From Bacteroidales bacterium (GTDB lineage Bacteria > Bacteroidota > Bacteroidia > Bacteroidales > ML635J-15), in contig JAQIBY010000034.1 of NCBI GenBank assembly GCA_027858835.1, positions 1-41,778 on the forward strand: DNA of 41,778 nucleotides, read 5' to 3'. The notes under the pieces were generated by a model. That model did not search any database and was not told the origin of the DNA. It saw only the letters and a list, made by a program, of their open reading frames with translations. This document shows, in pieces, positions 41,402 through 41,778 of the stretch (position 1 is the stretch's first letter; every line of letters starts with the position of its first letter). The position numbers and the translations under genes are program-made.

Positions 41402-41778
41402 ATGAAATACAAGAAAATACCTTCAACACTTTTTATTGCTAATCGAAAAAACCTCAGTGAACGATTGCCTGATAACAGTTTATCAATTATCTGTGCAAAT
41501 ATTGAATATCCGAGAAACGGTGACCAATATTTTCAATTTCGACAAGATTCTGACTTTTTTTACCTTACCGGAATTGATTTCCCCGATGCACTTTTAGTGA
41601 TAATGAAAACAGACTCAGTAATTCATGAAATTCTTTTTACTCAAGAAACCAACGAGCACATTATGCTCTGGCACGGACCACGTCCTGACAAGGATGAAAG
41701 TCAATCTATTTCAGGCATTGAAGATGTCCGTTGGATGAATGAATTACCGGAATTTTTAAGAACAAGCGGCGACAAATT
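41402..41778 (+). CDS. Xaa-Pro aminopeptidase (aminopeptidase P), N-terminal part, cut by the window edge
   Basis: From ATG 41402, 125 codons are open to the edge. The sequence FIANRKNLSERLPDNSLSII and NGDQYFQFRQDSDFFYLTGI is the aminopeptidase P N-terminal (creatinase-like) domain, which shapes the substrate pocket of M24 metalloproteases. The catalytic metal ligands lie beyond the window. It removes N-terminal residues from X-Pro peptides, probably in the cytoplasm, as no signal peptide is visible. Confidence 0.85.
   Translation, partial: MKYKKIPSTLFIANRKNLSERLPDNSLSIICANIEYPRNGDQYFQFRQDSDFFYLTGIDFPDALLVIMKTDSVIHEILFTQETNEHIMLWHGPRPDKDESQSISGIEDVRWMNELPEFLRTSGDK

Overview
The window looks like the chromosome of a free-living member of the Bacteroidota (Bacteroidales/Marinilabiliales-like; genus not assignable). 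The sequence is A+T-rich, with weak Shine-Dalgarno sequences and promoters of the TTTG ... TAnnTTTG type. It carries a type IX secretion sorting domain, a GldA-type ABC ATPase, the long form of IspG, and the order rsfS-ftsH-DUF2007-cdsA. No rRNA, tRNA or CRISPR array was seen.

Layout. 1-599: start of a secreted protein running off the left edge. 600-1846: no credible gene; a terminator, nested hairpins and a 19-bp direct repeat suggesting an inserted non-coding element. 1847-8997 (minus): a sulfate-activation operon, SLC13-type permease - cysQ - cysC - cysD - cysN(C) - heptose-phosphate kinase. 9165-12703 (plus): a T9SS-secreted Omp28/thioredoxin-like protein, prmC and a lipoprotein. 12814-14709 (minus): a PurF-family amidotransferase. 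14944-21527 (plus): TetR regulator with a complete tripartite RND efflux system. 21663-25439: rsfS, ftsH, a DUF2007 protein and cdsA. 25501-26484: a heptosyltransferase-like GT9, end-to-end with a small outer-membrane lipoprotein. 27673-30280: alanine dehydrogenase, exonuclease III and a flavin reductase-like protein. 38316-30292 (minus): TetR - LolA-like - FtsX - FtsX - ABC ATPase - outer-membrane barrel, a probable trans-envelope export operon. 38490-39401: gldA-like. 39482-41362: ispG. The right edge cuts an aminopeptidase P.

The most interesting part is 30-38.4 kb. The TetR regulator has a canonical EF-hand calcium-binding loop in its effector domain, downstream of a clean operator and promoter. 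Its operon is interrupted twice by what look like selfish cassettes. One is a four-helix-bundle (23S rRNA IVS-like) gene flanked by arrays of a TTG(T/C/G)T(G/A)A heptamer and a 15-bp direct repeat. The other is an AAA_14/DUF4143 ATPase flanked on both sides by palindromes related to TTTCGATTATAATCGAA, spaced exactly 40 bp apart.

Other points: the APS-kinase domain fused to CysN has lost key residues while a separate intact CysC is encoded in the same operon, and hldA appears to have been separated from its terminator by the 835-bp insertion.
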